Assembly: GCA_020635355.1 (NCBI GenBank)
Contig: JACJZW010000004.1
Coordinates: 1 to 64,000, forward strand
Reading direction: 5' to 3'
Origin: Flavobacteriales bacterium
GTDB lineage: Bacteria; Bacteroidota; Bacteroidia; NS11-12g; UBA9320
DNA: 64,000 bases
Both the position numbers and the translations under genes were made by a program. The notes under the pieces were generated by a model that was not told the origin of the DNA, made no database searches, and saw nothing but the letters and a program-made list of their open reading frames with translations. Positions 9,901 to 17,776 of the stretch are shown one piece after another (position 1 is the first letter of the stretch; every line of letters starts with the position of its first letter).

Positions 9901-10392
9901 CATGCCGTAGCTGTTATCTACATCGGAGCCACGAACATCGTTACCACTGGCTTGATTGACGTTGTTACCATCAACCACTAATCCATCAATAAACACATCT
10001 TCTGCTGTGATATAAATAACAGAGGAAGACGAGTTGGGGAACGGATCCAAATCAACCCCGCTGGGCACAATGATGGACTCGGTATTTCGTGTTCCGGTGC
10101 CCGGGATGCCCACACTGTTTCCAAAGATGGTAATGGCTTTATCTACATTCACATTCTCCTCATACGTTCCGGCGGCCACGTAAATGGTGTCCATCGGATT
10201 GGCGCGTTGAATGGCCCAGGCCAGGTGCTTGAACGGTCCGTTAACCGGGGGATTTACAGATGGTGACTGGCCGTCGAATAAATCGTCACCCAGGGTGACG
10301 TCAACATACCACTTATCGGCTTGGGCGGTAGTGGCCATCACCAACAGAAATGCGAACGAGAGATATTTACCTATTCCCTTAACTACATTCAT
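6916..10392 (-). CDS. T9SS type B cargo: parallel beta-helix, PKD repeats, gliding-motility C-terminal domain
   Basis: 1158-residue secreted protein. A signal peptide covers residues 1-25 and ends TTAQA. From about 27 to 480 it is a right-handed parallel beta-helix (DUF1565-like start: WYVDVTLGDDLFDG, then DTIYVAAGTYEENVNV) with many short N-rich rungs. A beta-rich region follows. Two PKD-type domains lie near 790-930 (WHWDFGDGATT and a diverged WEWDVNG), then two Ig/PKD-like segments. The last 85 residues are a type B T9SS sorting domain (LTPNDDGSNDVWDL, then NDWNGTYNGEPVPEGTYLY). It should cross the outer membrane through T9SS and stay with its PorP partner, which is encoded directly downstream. 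The likely role is a surface adhesin or glycan-binding protein; no catalytic residues of polysaccharide lyases can be assigned. Confidence 0.92.
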   Translation of the reverse strand: MNVVKGIGKYLSFAFLLVMATTAQADKWYVDVTLGDDLFDGQSPSVNPPVNGPFKHLAWAIQRANPMDTIYVAAGTYEENVNVDKAITIFGNSVGIPGTGTRNTESIIVPSGVDLDPFPNSSSSVIYITAEDVFIDGLVVDGNNVNQASGNDVRGSDVDNSYGMSNAGPFNNVWIQNCIFRNLNSGGVYFRGNVNQGNINCGVKDCYITNLGDGSAAIQLEGFYCDLIGNSVELTDIGVYIHEFRTSHGRSWQVSGNTIRAFNIGMQVENCGMNTSGISLVNNNITTVGASIGDLALYLHSNFGNFTITLNNNNYSNYGEAISALNNNLPPTLITNDTFVNCDFGLRLNNIINNNKVDTFQFNGCAFTNLNVVGVDAWVDSNRTDFIFSNTSFDNVPTAMLLRGNCHPEPNNSTFTDVRDYFIFLDDAGSNIRATDQIDATNCLLEGMTGTAHNDSMNFINEDKFRHYLDENRFAYINFKPMHAYISGSDGNIFMTPAVLIASDNWSIHLDTMNHTEDVNIDKSLDVFTRGEVSLGSFVMAGVGKTVTMHGDMALSNTLTLKDGIINTQSGVITVGQPQFAEPFNKVSGGGLTSYVDGPLRIVTTTKTMDTTYFPIGKGPDFRPIWIVTEATTTGNLGSLEAELNQGPAPSFTIAKGITHTSQIHHWRTNNMDGLSFSKVSFMGGYGTIVNDDEVTNPSQVRMVVESIGAWQDLGGSGTAAGNGIASSTNANQTMSFVSLANTAKGSNPLGKSGAIAAFDYQVACFPDSVQFTDISATTTGGIVAWHWDFGDGATTDDTSIIQNPKYGYPAPGTYDVQLIVINSNLDSDTVTRTIRVVSPPKAGYMSAVPCFPAAITLTDTSQADAADPIATWEWDVNGTNYGTSVVNHAFGATGTYSVGLKVWTQNGCVDSVRKNIVQGDTVKVSITPAGPIALCSGDSVTITANSNALSYQWRTGETTKSIVVNKAGAYHVTASNSNGCTDVDSVAVSVLPSPTANAGIDETIDFGGSVTLNGSGGGSYDWMPSGSLSNDTIANPVASPTSTTTYILRVYNSFGCESFDTVIVTVNPAGDFDVPNLLTPNDDGSNDVWDLSTLPGIQDAKVSIISRWGKQVFVSFNYQNDWNGTYNGEPVPEGTYLYIIENIDTFGVLKGSLLIIR

Positions 10393-10470
10393 GATAACAA
10401 AGAAATTAGTGGACTGGTAAAGTTAAGGACACGTTACCAATCCATGTTCTCCTCGAAGGTAAGGGTCAGT

Positions 10471-10497
10471 ACAACTTGGAGATGGTTTCCAAGTTGT
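10471..10497. other. Ten-base-pair hairpin between dapA and the T9SS gene
   Basis: ACAACTTGGA pairs perfectly with TCCAAGTTGT around a seven-base loop. It lies between the dapA stop and the start of the T9SS gene, both on the minus strand. No U-run follows on the minus strand, so it may be a weak terminator for dapA or a structured leader of the large T9SS mRNA. Confidence 0.55.
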
Positions 10498-10542
10498 TAA
10501 TTATCAGTCAGATTGATGTCTGCGTTCAGTAAAGTGAACAAC

Positions 10543-11412
10543 CTACATGAGGCTTTTTATTTTGTCGGCCACTTCCTGTTTCACTGGATACAGGGGCAAA
10601 CGCATGTGACCTTTGCAGATATCCATGGCCTCCAAAACCACTTTAATACCACCTGGATTTCCATCGTCAAAGATGGCGTTCATCATGGGTAAAAGTTTGT
10701 AATGCAGGTAGCGGGCATTTTCAAAATTGCCGTCGAGGCCGTAACGAACCATTTGGCTGAATTCTTTGGCGTAGGCATTGGCCACCACTGAAATCACACC
10801 ATCCATACCTGCTGCCAAATAGGGGAGGGTGTAGTTGTCATCTCCGGAGATCACCAAAAAACCTTCAGGACGAAGTCGGATAAGGTCCATGCAATGAACC
10901 CAGTTTCCGGAAGCCTCTTTAATCCCGATGATGTTTTCGTGTTCGGCCAATTTCAGAATGGTCTCGAGGGCCATCATGGAACCCGTTCTTCCCGGAACAT
11001 TATACAGAATGATAGGTGCTTTGGAGGCATCCGCCAAACGGTGATAGTGCTCAATCAAACCGGCCTGATTGGGTTTATTATAATAGGGGCTGGCGGATAA
11101 AATGCCATCGATGCCGGAATAGTCCAGCTGATTCAATCGCTCTACTACCGAGGCCGTATTATTTCCACCCACACCAAATACAATGGGTATACGGTTTTCA
11201 TTAACCTCGCCAACAATGGAGCGAATTTTATCCTGTTCAAAGGTTGATATGGTTGGGTTTTCACCGGTTGTTCCCATAACAACGAGGTAGTTCACTCCGT
11301 TGGATACCAGGTGCTCGGTAAGTTTTCTCAGGGCATCCTGATCAATGGTCATGTCGGCAGCAAATGGGGTTACCATAGCCACTCCGGTTCCTCTAAATCG
11401 TTCCATCTCCAA
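10543..11412 (-). CDS. dapA: 4-hydroxy-tetrahydrodipicolinate synthase
   Basis: Condenses pyruvate and aspartate semialdehyde in the lysine/diaminopimelate pathway that feeds peptidoglycan. 289 residues, normal length. The catalytic Tyr137 is in LYNVPGRTG and the Schiff-base Lys165 in GIKEASGN; the GTTGENPT motif is near residue 47. The gene overlaps the end of the DUF6913 gene by 20 bases if the first ATG is used; a second in-frame ATG at 11406 gives the usual N-terminus. It is the last gene of the ligA-DUF6913-dapA operon, an order common in Bacteroidota. Confidence 0.97.
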   Translation of the reverse strand: MEMERFRGTGVAMVTPFAADMTIDQDALRKLTEHLVSNGVNYLVVMGTTGENPTISTFEQDKIRSIVGEVNENRIPIVFGVGGNNTASVVERLNQLDYSGIDGILSASPYYNKPNQAGLIEHYHRLADASKAPIILYNVPGRTGSMMALETILKLAEHENIIGIKEASGNWVHCMDLIRLRPEGFLVISGDDNYTLPYLAAGMDGVISVVANAYAKEFSQMVRYGLDGNFENARYLHYKLLPMMNAIFDDGNPGGIKVVLEAMDICKGHMRLPLYPVKQEVADKIKSLM

Positions 11413-11941
11413 ACTTGGTTAAAAAGGTTAAAACTTCATCTGCAAAGGTCATCACGTTTTGGTCTTTGCAGTTAATCATGGCATCAAAACAAAACTGGTA
11501 TTCCGGCAGATGGGGTCCAATGCGAAAGCGTGCATTTGAGAATGCACTTACTCCCATGAGCGCCACATCTGGTTCGCAGTACAGGTTGAGCAAATAGTCC
11601 ATGTCTTCACCTGAAAAACGAACGAATTCCGTTTCGAGCGGCAAACCAAAGCGATCCAGATGTTTCAAACAATAGAAATCTGAATAACGATGTGGGGTAA
11701 AGGCTCCGCTGAGCTCTTTTTCCCGAACAAAACCCATAGCCAGCATCCGAATATTATGCTTCTCCGCCCAGGTTTCCACCTTACGCATCAGTTGCTCACT
11801 GTGTTCATCGTTGGCGCGATAGAGCACGCCCATCCGATGTGCTTTCTTAACGGTGGTGAAGGTTCGTTCCTGCTCAACAGACTTCCCGGTTCGTTTGAAC
11901 CACCACAGCTGAAATTGATGTTTTAGATCGGCCTGACTCAC
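11393..11941 (-). CDS. DUF6913-type conserved protein
   Basis: 182 residues, soluble, with no signal peptide or membrane segment. It matches the small Bacteroidota family annotated as DUF6913, whose gene typically sits beside dapA and ligA. Visible conserved-looking stretches are MGVLYRAN near residue 38, GFVREKELSG near 68, SDFYCLK near 85 and ALMGVSAFSN near 128. Function is unknown. It overlaps ligA upstream by four bases and dapA downstream by 20, so translation is probably coupled. The family link rests on recall of gene order and general sequence character. Confidence 0.8.
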   Translation of the reverse strand: MSQADLKHQFQLWWFKRTGKSVEQERTFTTVKKAHRMGVLYRANDEHSEQLMRKVETWAEKHNIRMLAMGFVREKELSGAFTPHRYSDFYCLKHLDRFGLPLETEFVRFSGEDMDYLLNLYCEPDVALMGVSAFSNARFRIGPHLPEYQFCFDAMINCKDQNVMTFADEVLTFLTKFGDGTI

Positions 11942-13974
11942 GCAATGAGATTTTTAAAATCGTCTTCAGAAAGGATGGTAACACCCAACTTCGTGGCCTT
12001 TTCAAGTTTGGCAGGTCCCATATTCTCTCCGGCAACCACATAATCGGTTTTGGCTGATATGGATCCCACATTGCTGCCGCCGTGCTGTTCGATGAGTGCT
12101 TTCAATTCGTTGCGGCTGAAGGATTGGAAAACGCCGCTCACCACAATTTTTTTGCCTTCCAATGAGGAGCTGAGCAAATCGGCCTTGGCCTCGGCCTCCA
12201 TCTGCAAGCCGTGATTCCGCAAACGCTGAATCATATCCAGGTTTCGTTCTTCCGATAAGTAGGATCGCACACTTTCGGCAATTTTTTCACCGATCTCATC
12301 TACGTTGATCAAGGTTTCCATATCGGCGCTGATCAGGGCATCCATGGTGTGAAAGTGATCGGCTAATTTACGGGCAACGGTTTCGCCTACATATCGGATT
12401 CCCAACGCATATAACACCCGGGCAAACGGTACCGATTTGGATTGTTGAATGCCGTCAATAATACTTTGTGCCGATTTCTCCCGGAAGCTTACGGTTCGGA
12501 TTTCACCGGTTTCCGGATTTTCCGTTTCATTGCTCAAGCCCAGAATTTTCTCGTAGGTCAAATCGTACAGATCCGCCGCATTTTCGATCAAGCCGTGCGC
12601 ATACAATACCGCAATGGTGCCTTCGCCCATGCTGTTGATGTCCATTGCCTTGCGGCTGATGAAATGTTCCACCCGACCTTTGATCTGTGGCGGACAACCC
12701 AATTCGTTCGGGCAGTAATGCGCGGCTTCACCCTCTTTTCTGATGAGTGGCGTCCCGCACTCCGGGCAGGAATGAATGAAATCAACGGGAGCAGCAAGAT
12801 CGGGTCGTGCATCTTCATTCACGCCAACAATTTTTGGAATAATCTCACCTCCCTTTTCAACGTACACTTCGTCGCCAATTCGGACGTCCAGTTGACGCAT
12901 AATATCAGCGTTATGCAAACTTGCCCGCTTCACCGTGGTGCCCAGCAGAAGCACCGGTTCCAAATTGGCAACCGGGGTGATGGCACCCGTTCGTCCGACC
13001 TGATAGCTGATGGAGTTCAACCGGGTGGCGGCACGTTCCGTTTCAAATTTATAGGCGATGGCCCACCGGGGGGCTTTGGCTGTAAATCCCAGCTCACCCT
13101 GAAGGTTGTATTCATTCACTTTAACCACCACACCATCTATATCAAAACTCAAGGTTTTGCGACGCTTGTCCCATTCCAGAATGAAGTCCCAAACCTCATT
13201 GATGGAGGCTGCTTCCACGCTGTGTTCATTCACCGGTAATCCCCAGGATTTTACTTTGGCCAGTGATCCCAGGTGGGTAGTGTAATCTCGCTCATGCCCT
13301 ACTACGTGATAGATAAAAGCATCCAACGGACGTTTAGCCACCTCGTCCTGTTCCTGCATTTTGATGGTACCGGCGGCACTGTTTCTGGGATTGGCAAACG
13401 GTTTTTCACCAGCCGCAATCCGCTCCGCGTTCATCTTTTCAAAGGCCTTTCTATGCATGAAAATCTCGCCCCGAACTTCGAGGGATGCGGGGAAATCTCC
13501 ATGTAATTTGCCGGGAATGGATCGGATGGTACGCACGTTTGTGGTGACATCATCACCCTGTACTCCATCGCCCCGGGTGAGGGCCTGAATCAGCTCGCCA
13601 TCGGTATAGGTTAGACTGATGGCAAAGCCATCAAACTTTAATTCACAGCTATAGGTTACCGGATGTCCCAGTGTTTTTTGAATGCGGTTATCAAAATCGA
13701 TGAGCTCATCCTTACTGTAGGTGTTGGAAAGGGACAGCATGGGCACGGAGTGCTTCAGCGTTTGAAACGACTTGGTAATACCGCCGCCAACCACAGAAGT
13801 AGGCGAGTTGGGGTCTTTCCATTCGGGATGTTGGGCTTCCAGGGCTTCCAGTTCCTTCAAACGAGCATCAAATTCCCGGTCCGAAATGGTGGGATCGGCC
13901 AACACATAATAGCGGTAATTATGTTCCTTGAGCTCACGGGTAAGTTGAGCCATGTGCGCTTGAATGTCCTTCAT
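11938..13974 (-). CDS. ligA: NAD-dependent DNA ligase
   Basis: Seals nicks in replication and repair using NAD+. 678 residues, full length. The domain order is Ia (YRYYVLADPTISDREFD), adenylation domain with the nucleotidyl lysine Lys113 in ELKFDGFAIS, OB-fold, a four-cysteine zinc finger (CPECG then HYCPNELGC, about 405-430), HhH repeats (LGIRYVGETVA, NVDEIGEKIA) and a C-terminal BRCT domain (about 598-678). A TACATTTG promoter box lies about 20 bases upstream of the ATG. First gene of the ligA-DUF6913-dapA operon. Confidence 0.99.
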   Translation of the reverse strand: MKDIQAHMAQLTRELKEHNYRYYVLADPTISDREFDARLKELEALEAQHPEWKDPNSPTSVVGGGITKSFQTLKHSVPMLSLSNTYSKDELIDFDNRIQKTLGHPVTYSCELKFDGFAISLTYTDGELIQALTRGDGVQGDDVTTNVRTIRSIPGKLHGDFPASLEVRGEIFMHRKAFEKMNAERIAAGEKPFANPRNSAAGTIKMQEQDEVAKRPLDAFIYHVVGHERDYTTHLGSLAKVKSWGLPVNEHSVEAASINEVWDFILEWDKRRKTLSFDIDGVVVKVNEYNLQGELGFTAKAPRWAIAYKFETERAATRLNSISYQVGRTGAITPVANLEPVLLLGTTVKRASLHNADIMRQLDVRIGDEVYVEKGGEIIPKIVGVNEDARPDLAAPVDFIHSCPECGTPLIRKEGEAAHYCPNELGCPPQIKGRVEHFISRKAMDINSMGEGTIAVLYAHGLIENAADLYDLTYEKILGLSNETENPETGEIRTVSFREKSAQSIIDGIQQSKSVPFARVLYALGIRYVGETVARKLADHFHTMDALISADMETLINVDEIGEKIAESVRSYLSEERNLDMIQRLRNHGLQMEAEAKADLLSSSLEGKKIVVSGVFQSFSRNELKALIEQHGGSNVGSISAKTDYVVAGENMGPAKLEKATKLGVTILSEDDFKNLIA

Positions 13975-13994
13975 GGAGGAGGGAAATTAAGCTT

Positions 13995-14002
13995 CAAATG
14001 TA
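13995..14002 (-). promoter_or_regulatory. Candidate -7 box of ligA
   Basis: TACATTTG on the minus strand, an exact TAnnTTTG match 20 bases before the ligA ATG. It also overlaps the region just before the 3' end of the next minus-strand gene, so the ligA promoter sits in a gap of only about 35 bases. Confidence 0.55.
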
Positions 14003-14009
14003 CGACCCG

Positions 14010-14867
14010 TCAGTGGAAACCTCGGGGATGGAAATACCTGGAAATATTGAAGCCAAAATGAATGTCTCCGTTCTTCCATTTGTTGGAAGTTTGAGTGAGG
14101 TAGGCCTTTTCAAACGTACCGGTGGCATTGGTGAAATGAAGTTGAAACGTATGCCATCCGGTATTGATATCAATTCCCAACGTGAGTGGATGGGTATATT
14201 GATCACTGATTTGATTTGGTGGCAAATAGAAGTACTCCAAATTGAGGGTGATGGAGGGAAGAATTTTTTGTTTCAGTCCCACCCCAATACCCAATACATC
14301 GTGTTTGTACTGGGTGGAGTCAATCAGGTTGCGATGCACCAACAACGGCATTAACTGAGCGGAAAATGCTTTACTGAATTTACGTGCCACAATGAGTTGA
14401 TGACCATAACTCAGTCGGGAAGTCATGTAGTTTTTCCGACCGCTGGGTTGATCCAGACCGTTCATGCTCATAGACGCTACGTACGCAGCGCTGATGGGCA
14501 TCTTACCATTTTTCTCAATCTGTTTCAAAAAGCGATATTTCACAAAACCATCGAGGTTTTTTTCATAGGTACTTCGCCCGATACCAATCATGATATCGTT
14601 GGTGATACCATAATCGAAGGATATACGCATGGTGGCATTGTCCAACCCAAAGAAGGTTTTGTAACCATCCGACAGCACCCCAAACCGGTGATTGATTCGG
14701 AAGTCAAGTACATCTTTTTCAATGTTTTCGGTGGTATGACTGTTTACAATCCTGCTGCTGTAAAAGGTTTTAGTGGTATACACCACCACGGTGTCTTCCG
14801 GGAAAAACTGGGCACTTGCCGACAAAGTTGCAAACGCAAGTAAAAAGAGAAGTGGTAATCGATACAT
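14010..14867 (-). CDS. DUF5777-family outer membrane beta-barrel protein
   Basis: The start at 14867 (MYRLPLLFLLAFATLSASAQ) gives a clean signal peptide; an upstream ATG at 14897 would add ten non-signal residues and overlap the cytochrome gene. The mature part of about 265 residues is beta-rich with alternating aromatic strands and ends in a phenylalanine-rich strand (HFGFNISRYFHPRGFH), as outer membrane barrels do. The pattern DFRINHRFGVLS and GLDNATMRISFDYGITNDIM fits DUF5777, a Bacteroidota family found beside c-type cytochrome lipoproteins and YceI-like proteins. It follows two haem-binding lipoprotein genes in one operon, so it probably acts with them at the envelope. The transported or bound molecule is unknown. 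Confidence 0.8.
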   Translation of the reverse strand: MYRLPLLFLLAFATLSASAQFFPEDTVVVYTTKTFYSSRIVNSHTTENIEKDVLDFRINHRFGVLSDGYKTFFGLDNATMRISFDYGITNDIMIGIGRSTYEKNLDGFVKYRFLKQIEKNGKMPISAAYVASMSMNGLDQPSGRKNYMTSRLSYGHQLIVARKFSKAFSAQLMPLLVHRNLIDSTQYKHDVLGIGVGLKQKILPSITLNLEYFYLPPNQISDQYTHPLTLGIDINTGWHTFQLHFTNATGTFEKAYLTQTSNKWKNGDIHFGFNISRYFHPRGFH

Positions 14868-14871
14868 GTTG

Positions 14872-15267
14872 TTAGTTATTGGGGGCTCCGTGATCAATCC
14901 AGGCTTTCAGCAATACGATATCGCACTGCGGAATTTTGTTACCGGTTCCCTTGGGCATGGGTGAGGCCCCGCTGGCGTGAGTAACCGATGCGTATAATTT
15001 GCCATTATCTACATAGGCTTTCACCCCATTGTACTGATCCAGAACAATCCCGGCACCAAGGCTGGGAGCGTTGGTGGTACTATGACAATTGAGGCAATAT
15101 GTTTTGAGCGTGGTGTTAATCTGCCCTGAAAAGGTCACATTGGCCGTGTCCAGTTGAGCCGGATCACAACCGCCCGGATAGAGTTCTTGTTCCACGTCGT
15201 AATAACAGGCGCCCAGTTGCCAGATAATGAGCGTGGACAACAGGGTAATAAGGAGGGTCTTCTTCAT
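14872..15267 (-). CDS. Monohaem c-type cytochrome-like lipoprotein
   Basis: 131 residues. The N-terminus MKKTLLITLLSTLIIWQLGAC is a lipoprotein signal with the modified cysteine at position 21. One CxxCH haem site is present (CLNCHS, near residue 69), with a downstream Met in ASPMPKG that may be the distal ligand. It ends in LKAWIDHGAPNN, the same ending as the next gene upstream (IKLWIDAGAPNN), so the two are paralogous modules. It probably carries electrons or senses redox state at the envelope next to the DUF5777 barrel. It lies six bases after the larger cytochrome gene. Confidence 0.85.
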   Translation of the reverse strand: MKKTLLITLLSTLIIWQLGACYYDVEQELYPGGCDPAQLDTANVTFSGQINTTLKTYCLNCHSTTNAPSLGAGIVLDQYNGVKAYVDNGKLYASVTHASGASPMPKGTGNKIPQCDIVLLKAWIDHGAPNN

Positions 15268-15273
15268 GAATAC

Positions 15274-15975
15274 TTAGTTGTTAGGCGCTCCCGCATCAAT
15301 CCAAAGTTTGATTTGAGCTTTAGCGCAATCGGTTACCGAGCCTCCGGGAGGCATAGCGCTGTAACCGGAGCGGTGATTGATGGTTCCATCGAGTTTTCCG
15401 TTATCCACCAAAGCTTTAACCGTGGTGTAATTGGTAATGGAAACCCCACCACTTGGAGCGGCTCCGCTGTGACACCCTTTACAGGTTAACTCCATGATGG
15501 GCCAAATATTCGCCGAGTAGGTAACATTGGAGGTATCGCAGGTATTCTGGCAGAAGTTGTTTTTAGCCCCCTGAAGAATCCATAGTCGTATGGCGTTCTT
15601 TTGTTCTGCCGTCAACGAAGCTGGCGGAGGCGGCATTTTTTCTTCACCGGTTTTGTTGAGTACTTCATACAATTTTGAGCTGGAAGGCTTGCCGGCTCTG
15701 ACTTCACCAGTTTGCATAATGGCATCATAGTTTGTTAGCACAACACCTTCCTTGTGTGTGATTTCGTCGTGACAACCGCTTTGCGCACAATTGGATCGAA
15801 TGATAGGCAGTACATCATTCACGAAGTATACGGTGTCCGGCGAGCACGTATCCGATTGGGTTATGATTACAGGCGTAGTGTTGTCAATACGAATGGGGAT
15901 TTCGTGCTTACAGTTTTGCAGTATGAGCATAATTCCCACGACCAACAAAACAAGAGAGAGCAGTTTCTTCATCAC
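15274..15975 (-). CDS. Two-module haem-binding c-type cytochrome-like lipoprotein
   Basis: 233 residues. A signal sequence ends with a lipobox-like LQNC (Cys about 22). It contains two cytochrome-like modules. The first has a non-standard CAQSGCH (CX4CH) near residue 64; the second has a standard CKGCHS near residue 166. Each module ends with a WILQGAKNN or WIDAGAPNN motif, so the protein looks like a tandem duplication of the module seen alone in the next gene. Envelope electron transfer is likely. First gene of the three-gene operon with the small cytochrome and the DUF5777 barrel. Confidence 0.85.
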   Translation of the reverse strand: MMKKLLSLVLLVVGIMLILQNCKHEIPIRIDNTTPVIITQSDTCSPDTVYFVNDVLPIIRSNCAQSGCHDEITHKEGVVLTNYDAIMQTGEVRAGKPSSSKLYEVLNKTGEEKMPPPPASLTAEQKNAIRLWILQGAKNNFCQNTCDTSNVTYSANIWPIMELTCKGCHSGAAPSGGVSITNYTTVKALVDNGKLDGTINHRSGYSAMPPGGSVTDCAKAQIKLWIDAGAPNN

Positions 15976-16106
15976 AGAATACTTTGAATACCACGAAATA
16001 ACGCTATTCTATCGGTTGATGTATGTACAGCTATTAAAGGAATTTGTCATGTTCCAACATGATAAGTCGACCCAAATTGGAGTCTAGTTGTACTTTTACG
16101 GCAATT

Positions 16107-17765
16107 ATGAAGAAATCGATACTGCTTGCCCTTACGGTGATGATGTTCACTGCGGCATGGGCCCAGGACAAGGGAGTGATCACCGGAAACTTCCAGAGTA
16201 ATTTCTCCGTCTTTGTATTGGACAGTTCCATTGGGGCCTACGAGCCACCACAGTATACGAGCGATATCAGCTCAGCCGAGGCATGGCTTTTTCTGAATTA
16301 CCAAAAGAACGATTTCAACATTGCCGCGCGCTATGATTTGTTCAACAACAGCAACTTGTTGAATCCTACCAGTTCGTTTTCGGGTCACGGTTTAGGATTC
16401 TGGCAGGTCAAAAAGCAAATTGAAAAACTGACGCTTACCGCGGGAAGCTTTTACGATCAGTTTGGTTCGGGATTGATTTTCCGGGCTTATGAAAATCGTT
16501 TGATTGGAATTGATTACGCCGTGGAAGGTATCCATGCCCAATACAACATCAGCAATGATTTCTTTGTAAAAGCCTTTACCGGCAAGCAAAAAGGCTCTCA
16601 AACCAATCGGTTTGGGACCTCCCCCGAAATTGTGAAAGGGGTGAACTCGGAACGAATCTTCCACTTTCATGAAGGCAAAAACCGATTGATGATTGGTGGA
16701 AGTATGTTCAACCGGACCATTTCCAAGCCGGTGATGAATGAGATTGCCACGGAGATTAACAGCTATCCAAAGGACGATCGGTTCGATCCTAAATACAACG
16801 TGTACGCCTTCAACGGCTATTTCAATTTGGGGATTTCCGATTTTAATTACTCGCTGGAATACAATTACAAAACCAATGAGGCACAACGCGACGAGAACCT
16901 GAAACTGATCAACAAACCAGGTAGCATCATCTACACTACCCTGGGCTATGCCAAGAGTAAATTGGGCAAGAACAAGAAGGCGGGAATTGGAATCAATCTG
17001 CAGTATCGTAGGATTGAACATTACCAATTGAAGGTTTCGCCCAATCAACAGTTATTGAACGGCTTGATTTCGTATCAACCATCGTTAACCCGTCAGGCTT
17101 CTTACCGTTTGCTGGCGCGATATAATGCTCCGGCGCAAGATTATGGTGAAGAAGGTATTCAGGCGGAAGTAGTTTGGACCATCGCCAAAGGCAAAACATT
17201 GAACCTGAATTTTTCCAAGATTCACCGCTTAGGTGGGGCGTTTTTGGGCGGCGAACAGCTTTATCGGGAATACTTCGTGAACTACGAACAAAAGTTCAGT
17301 CGCATCTTCAAAGGAAAAATCGGGGTACAATCCATCTTCTACAACCAGCAGGTGTATGAAGGAAAGGATCCTACCTACCACGATGTGCATACCATCACAC
17401 CATTTATGGAGATGACGTACAAACTCACCAGTCGGAATTCCCTGCGCTTTGAAAGTCAGTACCTGATGACCAAGGAAGACCTCGGAAGTTTTGTGAATGC
17501 CATTCTGGAATTGAACATGTCACCACACTATTCATTTGCCGTAACCGATATGGTAAACGTGGATCCAGTTCGGCACGAAGGTGGAACATCCATTAGTGAT
17601 GATATCGTTCATTACTGGACCGTTTTTGCGAAATACAACATCCACACCACGTCCTTTACCATGGCCTATATCCGCCAGGTTGAGGGGGTGAATTGTACAG
17701 GGGGTATTTGCCGACTAGAACCGGCATTCAGCGGTTTGCGCTTTACGTTGACTACCAACTTCTAA
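16107..17765 (+). CDS. DUF6029-like outer membrane protein
   Basis: 552 residues from the ATG at 16107 (MKKSILLALTVMMFTAAWAQ), which gives a canonical signal peptide; the ATG at 16044 would add 21 residues and bury it. The mature protein is almost all amphipathic beta strands with aromatic girdles (FWQVKKQIEKLTLTAGSFYDQFG) and ends LRFTLTTNF, a typical barrel terminus. I place it with the Bacteroidota DUF6029 family from these features. Function is unknown; a porin-like or secretion-associated role is possible. A TACTTTTA sequence at 16091-16098 is a near match to the -7 box, but only nine bases separate it from the start. lhgO follows 11 bases downstream. Confidence 0.75.
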   Translation: MKKSILLALTVMMFTAAWAQDKGVITGNFQSNFSVFVLDSSIGAYEPPQYTSDISSAEAWLFLNYQKNDFNIAARYDLFNNSNLLNPTSSFSGHGLGFWQVKKQIEKLTLTAGSFYDQFGSGLIFRAYENRLIGIDYAVEGIHAQYNISNDFFVKAFTGKQKGSQTNRFGTSPEIVKGVNSERIFHFHEGKNRLMIGGSMFNRTISKPVMNEIATEINSYPKDDRFDPKYNVYAFNGYFNLGISDFNYSLEYNYKTNEAQRDENLKLINKPGSIIYTTLGYAKSKLGKNKKAGIGINLQYRRIEHYQLKVSPNQQLLNGLISYQPSLTRQASYRLLARYNAPAQDYGEEGIQAEVVWTIAKGKTLNLNFSKIHRLGGAFLGGEQLYREYFVNYEQKFSRIFKGKIGVQSIFYNQQVYEGKDPTYHDVHTITPFMEMTYKLTSRNSLRFESQYLMTKEDLGSFVNAILELNMSPHYSFAVTDMVNVDPVRHEGGTSISDDIVHYWTVFAKYNIHTTSFTMAYIRQVEGVNCTGGICRLEPAFSGLRFTLTTNF

Positions 17766-17776
17766 GTACACGGATC

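Noticed and set aside
12442..13239. 265-codon plus-strand ORF inside ligA
   Set aside because: It lies wholly antisense to a clear full-length ligA and has no recognised motif or start signal.
16392..17048. 218-codon minus-strand ORF inside the DUF6029 gene
   Set aside because: Antisense to a well-supported barrel gene; the composition fits codon-bias shadow.
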